Source: Paenibacillus terrigena DSM 21567 (lineage in GTDB: Bacteria; Bacillota; Bacilli; Paenibacillales; Paenibacillaceae). Taken from it: a stretch of DNA of 64,000 nt. The translations under genes were made by a program, and so were the position numbers. This document shows positions 8,901 through 17,007 of the stretch, piece after piece; the first letter of the stretch is position 1, and every line of letters starts with the position of its first letter. Location of the stretch: positions 682,001 through 746,000 of the forward strand of contig NZ_KB895414.1 of the NCBI RefSeq assembly GCF_000374845.1, written 5' to 3'. The notes under the pieces were generated by a model. It worked only from the letters and a program-made list of their open reading frames with translations, did not search any database and was not told where the DNA came from.

Positions 8901-9904
8901 TATTTCACCAAATCCGGATAGATCGCCTTCGCCATGGCGATCAAGCCATCGGTTAGACGTGGACCTGGTCTGCTAAGCAAGTTGCCATCCACGCCAATCA
9001 CTTGATTATTCTTGATCGCATCAATTTGATCCCAGCCGCTGCGACCTAGAATGATATCTTTAATCGGTTTGCCTGTCTCATAATCTTTGGCATCATTCGC
9101 GAATAGAATGACATTCGGATTCGAATGAATAATATTCTCTTCATTAATCTGCACCCAGCCTTGTACGTCGGATGCCACGTTCACACCGCCGGCGATCGAG
9201 ATTAGCTCATCCATGAATTCGCCTTTACCTACCGTCCAGCCTGGGGAGAATTCAATGTATACTTTCTTCTTCTGATCCGCAGCGACATTCTTCACCGCTT
9301 CGATGACCGAATCGCGGTCCGCCTTCATCTTATCGATCACTTGCTTCGCTTCCGCTTGACGATCCGTAATTTGACCGTACACTTCGATATTTTTCATAAT
9401 ATCTTCAAGCGTCTTCGGTTCAACTTTGAAAATTTTGATTCCCAGATCACGAAGCTTCTTCACGGATTCTTCTTTCATGGAAATTCCCGTAAAGACGATG
9501 TCTGCATTGGCACCGATAACCGCTTCTTCATTCGGCTTCATAATACTGCCCATTTTCGGCTTGGAGCTTGCTGCTGCTGGGTAGTCGTCATAATCCGATA
9601 CACCAACGATTTGTTGATCCAGTCCGAGTGCGAAGAGGGACTCCGTCTCTGCCGGCGATACCGATACGATACGTTCAGGTGCTTTGTCAAATGTAAATTC
9701 CTCGCCAGTCGCATCCTTAATCGTAAGAGGATACTTCGTCTTGAGGTCCGATGTTTCTGTATTGTCCTTCTGCTCCTGTTTGCTCTGCTCTGTCTGAGCC
9801 CCTTGCTTCGCTGCGTCTTCTGTCCCCTTCGTACCGCAAGCAGCGATACTGACAACGAGCGCGAGAATCAGTGCCCACGTCGATAAACCTTTCCAAATCT
9901 TCAT
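8900..9904 (-). CDS. btuF: Cobalamin-binding lipoprotein (BtuF-like)
   Basis: 334 residues from the chosen start MKIWKGLSTWALI. This leads a lipoprotein signal ending in the lipobox VSIAACG, and AAGGGGAG lies ten bases upstream. A longer frame runs back to about 10,024 but would span the riboswitch terminator, so it is rejected. The mature protein has an acidic linker and then the helical-backbone binding fold (SVSPAETESLFALG, PGWTVGKGEFMDELI, NPNVILFAND). It is anchored outside the membrane and hands corrinoid to BtuCD. It is the first gene after the cobalamin riboswitch. Confidence 0.9.
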   Translation of the reverse strand: MKIWKGLSTWALILALVVSIAACGTKGTEDAAKQGAQTEQSKQEQKDNTETSDLKTKYPLTIKDATGEEFTFDKAPERIVSVSPAETESLFALGLDQQIVGVSDYDDYPAAASSKPKMGSIMKPNEEAVIGANADIVFTGISMKEESVKKLRDLGIKIFKVEPKTLEDIMKNIEVYGQITDRQAEAKQVIDKMKADRDSVIEAVKNVAADQKKKVYIEFSPGWTVGKGEFMDELISIAGGVNVASDVQGWVQINEENIIHSNPNVILFANDAKDYETGKPIKDIILGRSGWDQIDAIKNNQVIGVDGNLLSRPGPRLTDGLIAMAKAIYPDLVK

Positions 9905-9954
9905 CCTTGTCTCTCTCCCCTTATTCTTTATTGATGCTGAACGTTTGAACAGAG

Positions 9955-9982
9955 AAAACCCCAGATCCTGAAGGACCCGGGG
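9955..9982 (-). terminator. Riboswitch-linked intrinsic terminator
   Basis: On the minus strand a ten-pair stem (CCCCGGGTCC, loop TTCA, GGATCTGGGG, with two G-U pairs) is followed directly by TTTTC. It lies between the cobalamin riboswitch and the btuF start, as expected for a transcriptional expression platform. Confidence 0.8.
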
Positions 9983-10074
9983 CACGTCAATTTCGGAATA
10001 AATCCGTATGTATGCGTACTGCATGTCACACGTCTTCCAACTGAGCGCAACCCTTTCCTCGAAGGTTTGTCATT

Positions 10075-10305
10075 CGTATCCATAGGCAGGTCTCCTGACT
10101 TATGGGTCTTGCATGCCCTCGCCTTCCCATTCCTGCTATGGAACAGTGGCTATTGAGGTCATCCCCAGATTACAGTGGCGGGACCGTCCCGGATTTGCAC
10201 CGGATTCCCTTTTAACCCGATCTATACGACATTCGCACAGATAGGGACCTACAGATTTCCTATTCAATTCAGGCTATGCCTTTCAGCCTTTCACCTAGTT
10301 ATTAT
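10075..10305 (-). promoter_or_regulatory. Cobalamin (AdoCbl) riboswitch
   Basis: On the minus strand the leader holds the conserved cobalamin aptamer. It runs GGGAATCCGGTGCAAATCC, then GGACGGTCCCGCCACTGTAA, then AATGGGAAGG, and ends in the B12 box AGTCAGGAGACCTGCC at about 10,084-10,100. A terminator follows at 9,955-9,982. Binding of adenosylcobalamin should stop transcription of btuFCD-cobTUSQ and the PAP2 gene. Confidence 0.96.
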
Positions 10306-10438
10306 AGGGGAAAAGCCCCCACCTTACAACTAAATTAGTAGCACATTTTCAGCCTCGTGATTTGTATTTCGAATAAGAAATCTTTATCATCATAACTAGC
10401 AAATAACGAACCTCTTGTTGAAGGAGAGAAATGCCCTC

Positions 10439-11143
10439 ATGGATAGAATCATGATTGTAGAAGATGATCCCAAGATATACACCTTGCTCAAAGAGCAGCT
10501 TGAAAAATACGGCTATGAGGCTGTCGTCGCAGATGATTTCGACCGCATTGCGGATCAGTTCACCCAGATCGAACCCAATCTCGTACTGCTCGATGTCAAT
10601 TTGCCGAAGTTCGATGGATTCTATTGGTGCCGCCAAATCCGCCAAATCTCCACCTGTCCCATCCTCTTCATCTCAGCAAGGGAAGGTAAAATGGAGCAAG
10701 TGATGGCCCTAGAGCACGGTGCCGATGATTATATTACCAAGCCTTTCGATTATGATATTGTCATGGCCAAAATCGCCAGCCACCTGCGCCGCGCCTATGG
10801 CAGCTATGCACCAAAAGCTACGGAACGTTCTTTAAGTCTCCACGGACTTACCCTCTTACCTGAACGTCTGGAGGTTTCCTTAGCGGATCAAAGTCTAGAG
10901 CTGCTGCGGAAAGAATCGTTGCTGCTGGAAGTGCTCATGGAGCGTTATCCTCGCGTTGTTAGCCGTGATCGAATTCTGGAGAAGCTATGGGATGAGAACC
11001 ATTTCGTGGACGAGAATACGCTCAATGTGTATGTCACGCGCCTTCGCAAGAAGCTGAAGGATCTTGGCATAGAAGAAGCGGTCGAGACGGTCCGGGGCGC
11101 GGGCTATCGCCTGAAGGTGACATGGGCGGATGTCTCCTCATGA
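10439..11143 (+). CDS. OmpR-family response regulator, BceR-like
   Basis: 234 residues from MDRIMIVEDD. An upstream methionine at 10,415 is in frame, but AAGGAG lies between the two. The receiver domain shows the acidic pair ED, phospho-acceptor Asp52 in LLDVNLPKFDG and the lysine in YITKPF. The winged-helix DNA-binding domain has the ENTLNVYVTRLRKKL recognition region. It forms a four-base ATGA overlap with the kinase gene. By family it binds a promoter of the linked ABC exporter when peptide antibiotics are sensed. It is divergent from the cobalamin operon. Confidence 0.9.
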   Translation: MDRIMIVEDDPKIYTLLKEQLEKYGYEAVVADDFDRIADQFTQIEPNLVLLDVNLPKFDGFYWCRQIRQISTCPILFISAREGKMEQVMALEHGADDYITKPFDYDIVMAKIASHLRRAYGSYAPKATERSLSLHGLTLLPERLEVSLADQSLELLRKESLLLEVLMERYPRVVSRDRILEKLWDENHFVDENTLNVYVTRLRKKLKDLGIEEAVETVRGAGYRLKVTWADVSS

Positions 11144-12156
11144 GACTTTTCCTTCGTGATCACGTTCCATTAATGATTATTCTAGGACTTCAAATTGTTA
11201 TAACATCCATTGTATATGCCTTTAATGACGGTTCAGCACTATCGACCATCAGTTACGTCTTCTTCGTAAGTCTATTTCTGTTACTGGTCTTCCTCGTCTA
11301 TCAATATGTGTCCAAACGGGGGTTCTATGCCAGATTATCGAATCCGGAGGCATCCATGGAGCCCATCTTCACATCCAAGAGCAGACAGTTCACACCGATC
11401 GAACAAGCATTGCAAGATTTGCTCACTGACCAGTTTCATTTTATGCAGCAAGAGCTTCATCAGGCAGAGAATCGTATGAACCGCCATGTTACATTTATGA
11501 ATCAATGGGTGCATGATATGAAGACACCGCTCTCCGTCATCCATATGACGATTCAAGATGAAGATGAGCCGATTTTTGATAGTATACGGGAAGAGACAGA
11601 CCGGCTAACCAAGGGGCTTGAGACCGTGCTCTATATGGCTAGGCTGGATAGCTTCGAGCATGACTTTTATATTGAAGAGGTCGACCTCGCCCAGATGATG
11701 GGGCAATTCGTGAAGCAGAATAAAAGGTTATTCATTCGCAGTCAAGTCTTCCCGAAAATCGGGATCGCTGAGAACCAGACGGTCGTGTCCGATGAGAAAT
11801 GGCTTACCTTCGTCTTTAGTCAGATCATTAACAATGCCGTAAAATATTCCGCAGGCAAAAGCCGCACCATCGAGATCAGCGCTTCCATGGAGCAGGAGCA
11901 TACCGTGGTCCAAGTACGTGATTATGGCATTGGTATTCCAGCGCACGATGTTGAACGTGTATTCGAACCGTATTTTACCGGAGATAATGGGAGACAATAT
12001 CCCGCTTCGACCGGCATGGGCTTATATCTCGTCCATGAGATCTGCAGTCGACTCGGTCATCGCATCACCGTCGATTCGGAACAAGGCGAAGGCACAAGTG
12101 TAAGAATATATTTCACCAATACAACCGAAGACGATGCTTACCGGCGAAAGGAGTGA
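11140..12156 (+). CDS. Intramembrane-sensing histidine kinase, BceS-like
   Basis: 338 residues from MRLFLRDHVP, chosen because its ATG overlaps the regulator stop as ATGA. Two closely spaced membrane helices (about 10-28 and 38-55) have almost no extracellular loop, the hallmark of intramembrane-sensing kinases. The phospho-acceptor is His125 in NQWVHDMKTPLSV. The ATPase domain shows N, G1 and G2 boxes (INNAVKYS, VRDYGIGIP, STGMGLYLV). In the Bce family the kinase is activated through the partner ABC transporter rather than by peptide directly. Its gene is followed at once by that transporter. Confidence 0.92.
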   Translation: MRLFLRDHVPLMIILGLQIVITSIVYAFNDGSALSTISYVFFVSLFLLLVFLVYQYVSKRGFYARLSNPEASMEPIFTSKSRQFTPIEQALQDLLTDQFHFMQQELHQAENRMNRHVTFMNQWVHDMKTPLSVIHMTIQDEDEPIFDSIREETDRLTKGLETVLYMARLDSFEHDFYIEEVDLAQMMGQFVKQNKRLFIRSQVFPKIGIAENQTVVSDEKWLTFVFSQIINNAVKYSAGKSRTIEISASMEQEHTVVQVRDYGIGIPAHDVERVFEPYFTGDNGRQYPASTGMGLYLVHEICSRLGHRITVDSEQGEGTSVRIYFTNTTEDDAYRRKE

Positions 12157-12161
12157 GGCGC

Positions 12162-12932
12162 GTGGATATGCTTCAAGTTCGAAATATCAATAAAGTATAC
12201 AGCGGACGCAAAGCGTTCCGAGCATTGACCGACCTCAGCTTAACGATCCGTGAAGGCGAATTCGTCGGTATTATGGGACCATCCGGCAGTGGGAAGACCA
12301 CGCTCTTAAATGTGATCTCGACGATTGATATGCCGTCATCCGGCCAGATTCTCATTAACGGCAGCAACCCGTACAAGCTTCGCAAGAACAAGCTTGCCGC
12401 TTTTCGAAGACAACAGCTCGGGTTCGTATTCCAAGAGTTCCATCTCATTGAGACGCTGACAATTGGAGAGAACATCATCCTTCCGTTAACGCTGGACGGC
12501 GTACGCGTCTCCGAAATGGAAGAGCGGCTGAGCAGCATTATTCAGAAGCTTGGGATCAAGGATATTCGTGATAACAGTATTTTCGAAGTATCACGGGGAC
12601 AGCAGCAGCGAGCAGCAATCGCACGCGCAATTATTCATCGTCCATCGCTCCTGCTCGCCGATGAGCCGACAGGGAACTTGGACTCTAAAGCATCCAGACA
12701 TGTCATGGAGACGCTTCAGCAGATTAATGAAACCGATCGCACCACGATGATGATGGTAACCCATGACCCGATCGCAGCCAGCTATTGCCACCGGGTGATC
12801 TTCATTAAGGACGGAATGCTCTACAATGAGATCGTTCAGGGACAGAATCGTTCCGCATTCTATCAGAAGATCATCAATGCGATCGCGCTTCTAGGAGGGG
12901 ACGCGAATGAATTTTCTACAATTCGCGTTTAA
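12162..12932 (+). CDS. Bce-type ABC exporter ATPase
   Basis: 256 residues from the GTG at 12,162 (first residues M-D-M-L-Q-V), chosen because AAAGGAG lies eight bases upstream; ATG 12,168 is the alternative. Walker A is GPSGSGKTT and Walker B is LLLADEPTGNLDS. The signature reads VSRGQQQR rather than LSGGQQQR. It resembles the BceA/MacB/LolD group that works with FtsX-type permeases. The last 26 bases overlap the permease gene, so translation is coupled. Confidence 0.92.
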   Translation: MDMLQVRNINKVYSGRKAFRALTDLSLTIREGEFVGIMGPSGSGKTTLLNVISTIDMPSSGQILINGSNPYKLRKNKLAAFRRQQLGFVFQEFHLIETLTIGENIILPLTLDGVRVSEMEERLSSIIQKLGIKDIRDNSIFEVSRGQQQRAAIARAIIHRPSLLLADEPTGNLDSKASRHVMETLQQINETDRTTMMMVTHDPIAASYCHRVIFIKDGMLYNEIVQGQNRSAFYQKIINAIALLGGDANEFSTIRV

Positions 12933-14799
12933 CAATGTCAAGCGGCATGCTCGGAAATATGCAGCCTATTTCTTCAGCAGCGCCTTCGCCGTGATGATCT
13001 TCTTCTTATACGTTGCCTTTAGCCTACATCCCAAAATTCTACCAAGCACGGTCAATGAAATCGTATCCGGCGGCATGACGCTTGGGGCAAGCTCTATCGT
13101 ATTTTTCTCATTCATCTTCATTCTCTATTCCACGGCCGTCTTTGTCCAAGCTCGCAGTCAGCAGTTCGGCATTCTGACGATCCTCGGAATGACGAAGAGG
13201 CAGCTGCGATTCATGCTATTCTTGGAATTTTCCATTATTGGCGTCGGTTCGATACTAACAGGGACTGTCACAGGACTTGTCTTCCTGAAATTATTCCTGA
13301 TCATCGCATCGCTTGCGGTTGGCGGCAGCTCAATGACGTTCTATTTTCCAATCGAAGCATTGAAGACAACGGCCATCACATACGGCATCTTGTTCATCTT
13401 CATCTCGCCATTGTCCTATCTGTTCATTGGCAGACAACCACTGATGGAGCTGCTCACGGTTCGCCGCAGAAAACTACGATTCCGTAATTCTTCCTACATT
13501 TTCGCGACCATCGCACTATGCTGCTTGATCTGGAGTTACGTGCAAGCTTTCAGAAAAGATATAGGGACCTTTCTCATCGCGTTTATGGTCATTCATATTG
13601 GGTTATATGGATTGTTCAGGCATGTCCTTCCTATCATTATGCGCTGGATGAAGAAGATTCGCTCGCTGTTCTGGAGGAAGACGAATCTGCTCAAATTATC
13701 GGAGACAGAGCTTCGCATTCGTGAGAATGGGCTGATGTTCTATTTGCTTACGATACTCTGGACCATTACCTGCTTATGTGTTGTCGTCCTCGTATCCATC
13801 CGATTTCTGATGGACGTAACGCCGAACAAAGAACCGTTTCAGTTATACTATGTTTCCAACTTGAACAATCCGAAGCAGGATACACATATCCAATATATTG
13901 AGCAGAGTCTGAAGCAAACAGGCGTAACGTACAGTAAACAACGTATACCATTGTTGCGCTTCACAACAACACCAGAGAACTATGTGGATTATTTCATGCG
14001 ATATCAAGATTATGTGCGTCTCGGCGAGTTCTACAAGTCTCCGATCACACCATTGCAAGAAGGTGAGGCGTTATGGCTTTCCAGGGGAAAAGAAAACATG
14101 GCGAAAAATCGTACCTCGATTCAGATACCTAACCATTCGAGCTCACTGCAACTGTTAAAGCCACTAGATACCAAAAAGAACTGGATGCCAGAGCTGCGAG
14201 GTAAGAACGGGAGCGTACTGGTGATCACTGATTCCCTGTACAAGGAACTAGCAGCCAACACAGCAGGCGAAAGCATGACTTTCTTCGGTTATCAATTCAC
14301 GAATAGCAATAATGCATTAACCTTGTTCGCACTCGTGGAGAAAGGACTAGGCCAGGAAGGAGTTCAAGATCGTTATCAATATTCCCTCGCCGCCTATTAT
14401 GAATATCTCTTCCAGCAGATGCCGTACATTGTGATCTTTATCGGCTTATTCATTACAGCTGTATTCTTCACAGCCGGCGCCAGCTTCGTCTATTTCAAAA
14501 TCTACTCTGACTTGAACAAAGATCTCGTTCAATTCCGGGCGCTCTATAATATAGGCGTCAGCATTCCTGAGCTCTATCAGATCGTCAAAACCCGCGTCGT
14601 CCTGATGATGGGCCTGCCGAGTTTGTTCGCAATATTGAACAGCGCAGGGCTCTTGCTCTTCATCAAGCAGCAGGATGACACAATGTTCAAGTGGCTTCCG
14701 TTCATTGTGTCCTTCGTCCTCTTCATCTTGATCCAGACGTGCTTCAGTTTAATTCTGCGGAAGCGGTATTGGGCACATATTGAGAATAGTCTGAAGTGA
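12907..14799 (+). CDS. Bce-type ABC exporter permease (FtsX family)
   Basis: 630 residues, typical of BceB permeases. It begins MNFLQFAFNNVKRHARKYAAYF, with four membrane helices in the first third. Two more flank residues ~185-235, another lies near 280-300, a long extracellular domain follows (about 305-500), and three helices close the protein. The large outside domain is a family feature, thought to contact lipid II-binding peptides. GGAGGGG precedes the ATG. Together with the three upstream genes it forms a peptide-antibiotic sensing and detoxification module. Confidence 0.9.
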   Translation: MNFLQFAFNNVKRHARKYAAYFFSSAFAVMIFFLYVAFSLHPKILPSTVNEIVSGGMTLGASSIVFFSFIFILYSTAVFVQARSQQFGILTILGMTKRQLRFMLFLEFSIIGVGSILTGTVTGLVFLKLFLIIASLAVGGSSMTFYFPIEALKTTAITYGILFIFISPLSYLFIGRQPLMELLTVRRRKLRFRNSSYIFATIALCCLIWSYVQAFRKDIGTFLIAFMVIHIGLYGLFRHVLPIIMRWMKKIRSLFWRKTNLLKLSETELRIRENGLMFYLLTILWTITCLCVVVLVSIRFLMDVTPNKEPFQLYYVSNLNNPKQDTHIQYIEQSLKQTGVTYSKQRIPLLRFTTTPENYVDYFMRYQDYVRLGEFYKSPITPLQEGEALWLSRGKENMAKNRTSIQIPNHSSSLQLLKPLDTKKNWMPELRGKNGSVLVITDSLYKELAANTAGESMTFFGYQFTNSNNALTLFALVEKGLGQEGVQDRYQYSLAAYYEYLFQQMPYIVIFIGLFITAVFFTAGASFVYFKIYSDLNKDLVQFRALYNIGVSIPELYQIVKTRVVLMMGLPSLFAILNSAGLLLFIKQQDDTMFKWLPFIVSFVLFILIQTCFSLILRKRYWAHIENSLK

Positions 14800-14836
14800 G
14801 GAGCGGCTTGCGATGAGGGGGGCGAGCCGTTTAGGG

Positions 14837-15224
14837 CAAATAACTGCAAAAATGCAGTTATTTGAGTCTCTGCGAGCGGGGTATCGCGATTTAACTGCGC
14901 TTTTGCAGTTACTTGCGCCTCTGCGAGCGAGGTATCGCGATTTAACTGCATTTTTGCAGTTATTTGAGCCTCTGCGAGCGGGGTATTGCGATTTAACTGC
15001 GTTTTTGCAGTTATTCGCGCCTCTGCGAGCGGGGTATCGCGATTTAACTGCGTTTTTGCAGTTATTCGGGCCTCTGCGAGCGGGGTATCGCGATTTAACT
15101 GCGTTTTTGCAGTTATTTGTGCCACTGCGAGCGGGGTATCGCGATTTAACTGCATTTTTGCAGTTATTTGCGCTACTGCGAGCGGGGTATCGCGATTTAA
15201 CTGCATTTTTGCAGTTATTCGCGC
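14837..15224. repeat. Array of eight 51-bp tandem repeats with internal dyads
   Basis: Eight dyads AACTGC-N6-GCAGTT start at 14,842, 14,893, 14,944, 14,995, 15,046, 15,097, 15,148 and 15,199, exactly 51 bases apart. Each is preceded by a GCGAGCGGGGTATCGCGAT block holding the palindrome ATCGCGAT; the first copy lacks this block. Variation is concentrated in six bases after the dyad and in its loop. Since 51 is a multiple of three, several frames on both strands stay open, but no start or ribosome site supports a protein. The array lies between convergent genes. Confidence 0.95.
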
Positions 15225-15243
15225 CGCTCAATGAGACATATAA

Positions 15244-15291
15244 GAAAAGGGGCTTGTCAACCTGCATACCTGCAGTGACAAGCCCCTTTTT
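15244..15291. terminator. Bidirectional intrinsic terminator
   Basis: AAAAGGGGCTTGTCA and TGACAAGCCCCTTTTT form a long perfect stem with A's before and T's after. It serves the cbiB gene on the minus strand and anything crossing the repeat array on the plus strand. Confidence 0.85.
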
Positions 15292-15300
15292 CGTTCGTGA

Positions 15301-16275
15301 TTACCACATCGATGACGATGCAGCGAGCCATAGGATGGCCGCACTGATCAGCGCGAACATTGCTGAGCTCAGGTACATCAATCTCACGGTCATCGGAATG
15401 TGGTCCGCGCGAAGGGGCTCCTTCGGTTCCCCCATGTATGCGCGAAACGATGCGATCCCCTTGTAAACGTTATGCCCTCCGAGCCTTACGCCAAGCGCGC
15501 CGGCAACCGCAGACTCCGGGTATCCGCTGTTCGGACTCGGGTGCTCCTTCGCATCTCGGCGAACCGTCCGCCAAGCGCTTCGTGCATCATGACGCAGCAG
15601 CCAAGCAGCTATCGTGAGTAATATCGCGGTTATCCGCGCCGGGATCCAATTTGCCACATCATCCAGCCGTGCCGATGCGAATCCAAGGTCTTTATACTTC
15701 TCATTCTTGTAGCCGACCATCGAATCGAGCGTATTTACCGCGCGGTAAGCCATGGCGAGTGGTGCGCCTCCAATAGCAGCATAGAATAAAGGCGATGTAA
15801 TCGCATCGACGATATTTTCGGCGACGGTCTCGACGGTTCCTCGCACGATTTCCGGTTCGTCCAAATGCTCCGTATCTCGACCAACGATCATCCCGAGTGA
15901 TCGTCGTGCCGCAGGCATATCCCCTGCACGGAGATGACGGTATACCTCCATCCCTGCATCCTTCAAGCCTTTCGTTGCAATCGTCGTCGCGATCAGCAAG
16001 ACCTCCAGCGCCCAAGCCAGCAACGGATGAATCAGCGCAACCAAATAGAGCACTCCCCATGTGAGCAGGAATACACCCCCGACGAGGATCAGTGGGAGCA
16101 AGAACCCTCCTGCTTTCAATTGCTTTGGTGTATGTGCGATGCGGCGAACGCCACGTTCCAATTGGGTAATCGCTCTGCCCATGAAGATAACCGGATGCGG
16201 AATCCAGCGGGGATCGCCGATAATGCAATCGACGATATAAGCGAGAATGATAAAATACGCATGCTCTAACATCAT
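15301..16275 (-). CDS. cbiB: Adenosylcobinamide-phosphate synthase CbiB/CobD
   Basis: 324 residues, a membrane protein of normal length. It attaches (R)-1-amino-2-propanol O-phosphate (or the free amine) to adenosylcobyric acid. Family segments seen are DCIIGDPRWIPHPVIFMG near the N-terminus, TVETVAENIVDAITSPLFY, AVNTLDSMVGYKNEKY and HPSPNSGYPESAVAGALGV. Its start shares a base with the cbiZ stop. It is the last gene of a second B12 cluster, separate from the riboswitch operon. Confidence 0.95.
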   Translation of the reverse strand: MMLEHAYFIILAYIVDCIIGDPRWIPHPVIFMGRAITQLERGVRRIAHTPKQLKAGGFLLPLILVGGVFLLTWGVLYLVALIHPLLAWALEVLLIATTIATKGLKDAGMEVYRHLRAGDMPAARRSLGMIVGRDTEHLDEPEIVRGTVETVAENIVDAITSPLFYAAIGGAPLAMAYRAVNTLDSMVGYKNEKYKDLGFASARLDDVANWIPARITAILLTIAAWLLRHDARSAWRTVRRDAKEHPSPNSGYPESAVAGALGVRLGGHNVYKGIASFRAYMGEPKEPLRADHIPMTVRLMYLSSAMFALISAAILWLAASSSMW

Positions 16276-17000
16276 TATGCTTCTCCTTGCGTTCGTACCG
16301 CTTCATAGACGGTGTTGTACACGAGACGTCCGAGCAGATTGCCGAGCGTCGTCGCGCTGCCCGCATACTGGTGCTCCGCACCATAGCGGGCGCTCTGGCT
16401 CACGGCGAGCACGACGGTGTCCGTCGTCGTGCCCGTCGCCACATCACCGTCCTGCGGGTCGGTGATGCCCAGATCTTGCAGCGCGGCGGCCTTCGCTTCC
16501 GTCGCGGTAATAACCGCGCCGACCAGCGCAGCCGGCGCGAGCCGCCCGTCCACGGCCACGATCGTATTGATCGTGCCCGGCGCGTAGGCGGCGAACGTCT
16601 CGCGCGCTCGCCCAGCGCGCGCGGCATTGGAGGTGCCCGCCGTCGTACACACGACGATACGGGCCTGGTCACCCTCCGCTTCCGCAATGGAGGCATGCGT
16701 CAGCTTCGCTGCGGTCAACAGGCCTACCGTCTGATCCAGCGGATAGCCCCAAGCCGTAATCTCCGATTCCAGATGCTGAATCGGATCGGGGCGATTATAA
16801 TCTTTCGTGACGTAGACGTTCACGATATGATCAGCAACCGTACTGCCGCCTGCATATGGAGCACTGCTAAGCATCTGCAGTGGCTCCGGTGCGAGCATCC
16901 GAATATGATGCTGTGCCCGATCATAACGGAATACAAGACCTGGCCAGTACGTACTCTCATACACCATCAGCGCTTCACCAACTCGAAAAGGCTGTACCAT
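16275..17000 (-). CDS. cbiZ: Adenosylcobinamide amidohydrolase CbiZ
   Basis: 241 residues from ATG 17,000 (MVQPFRVGEAL); a TTG six bases further upstream sits better spaced from GGAGGGG and is an alternative. CbiZ cleaves the aminopropanol arm of adenosylcobinamide or pseudocobalamin to give cobyric acid, so that cells can rebuild B12 with their own lower ligand. Typical segments are TAAKLTHASIAE, CTTAGTSNAARAG, GTINTIVAVDGRL and ATGTTTDTVVLA. The middle of the gene (about 16,380-16,680) is visibly more GC-rich than its neighbours. Stop and start join it to cbiB. Confidence 0.9.
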   Translation of the reverse strand: MVQPFRVGEALMVYESTYWPGLVFRYDRAQHHIRMLAPEPLQMLSSAPYAGGSTVADHIVNVYVTKDYNRPDPIQHLESEITAWGYPLDQTVGLLTAAKLTHASIAEAEGDQARIVVCTTAGTSNAARAGRARETFAAYAPGTINTIVAVDGRLAPAALVGAVITATEAKAAALQDLGITDPQDGDVATGTTTDTVVLAVSQSARYGAEHQYAGSATTLGNLLGRLVYNTVYEAVRTQGEA

Positions 17001-17007
17001 CTTCAAG

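Noticed and set aside
9905-10024. Longer N-terminus for the cobalamin-binding lipoprotein
   Set aside because: It would cover the riboswitch terminator and place 40 residues before a standard lipoprotein signal.
14837-15224. CRISPR-like array
   Set aside because: Variable parts are only about six bases and no cas genes are near; the unit itself is mostly conserved.
14577-15466. Long open frames on both strands over the 51-bp array
   Set aside because: The period is a multiple of three and the unit lacks stops, so frames stay open by chance. The translated repeats are mirror products of the same DNA and lack ribosome sites.
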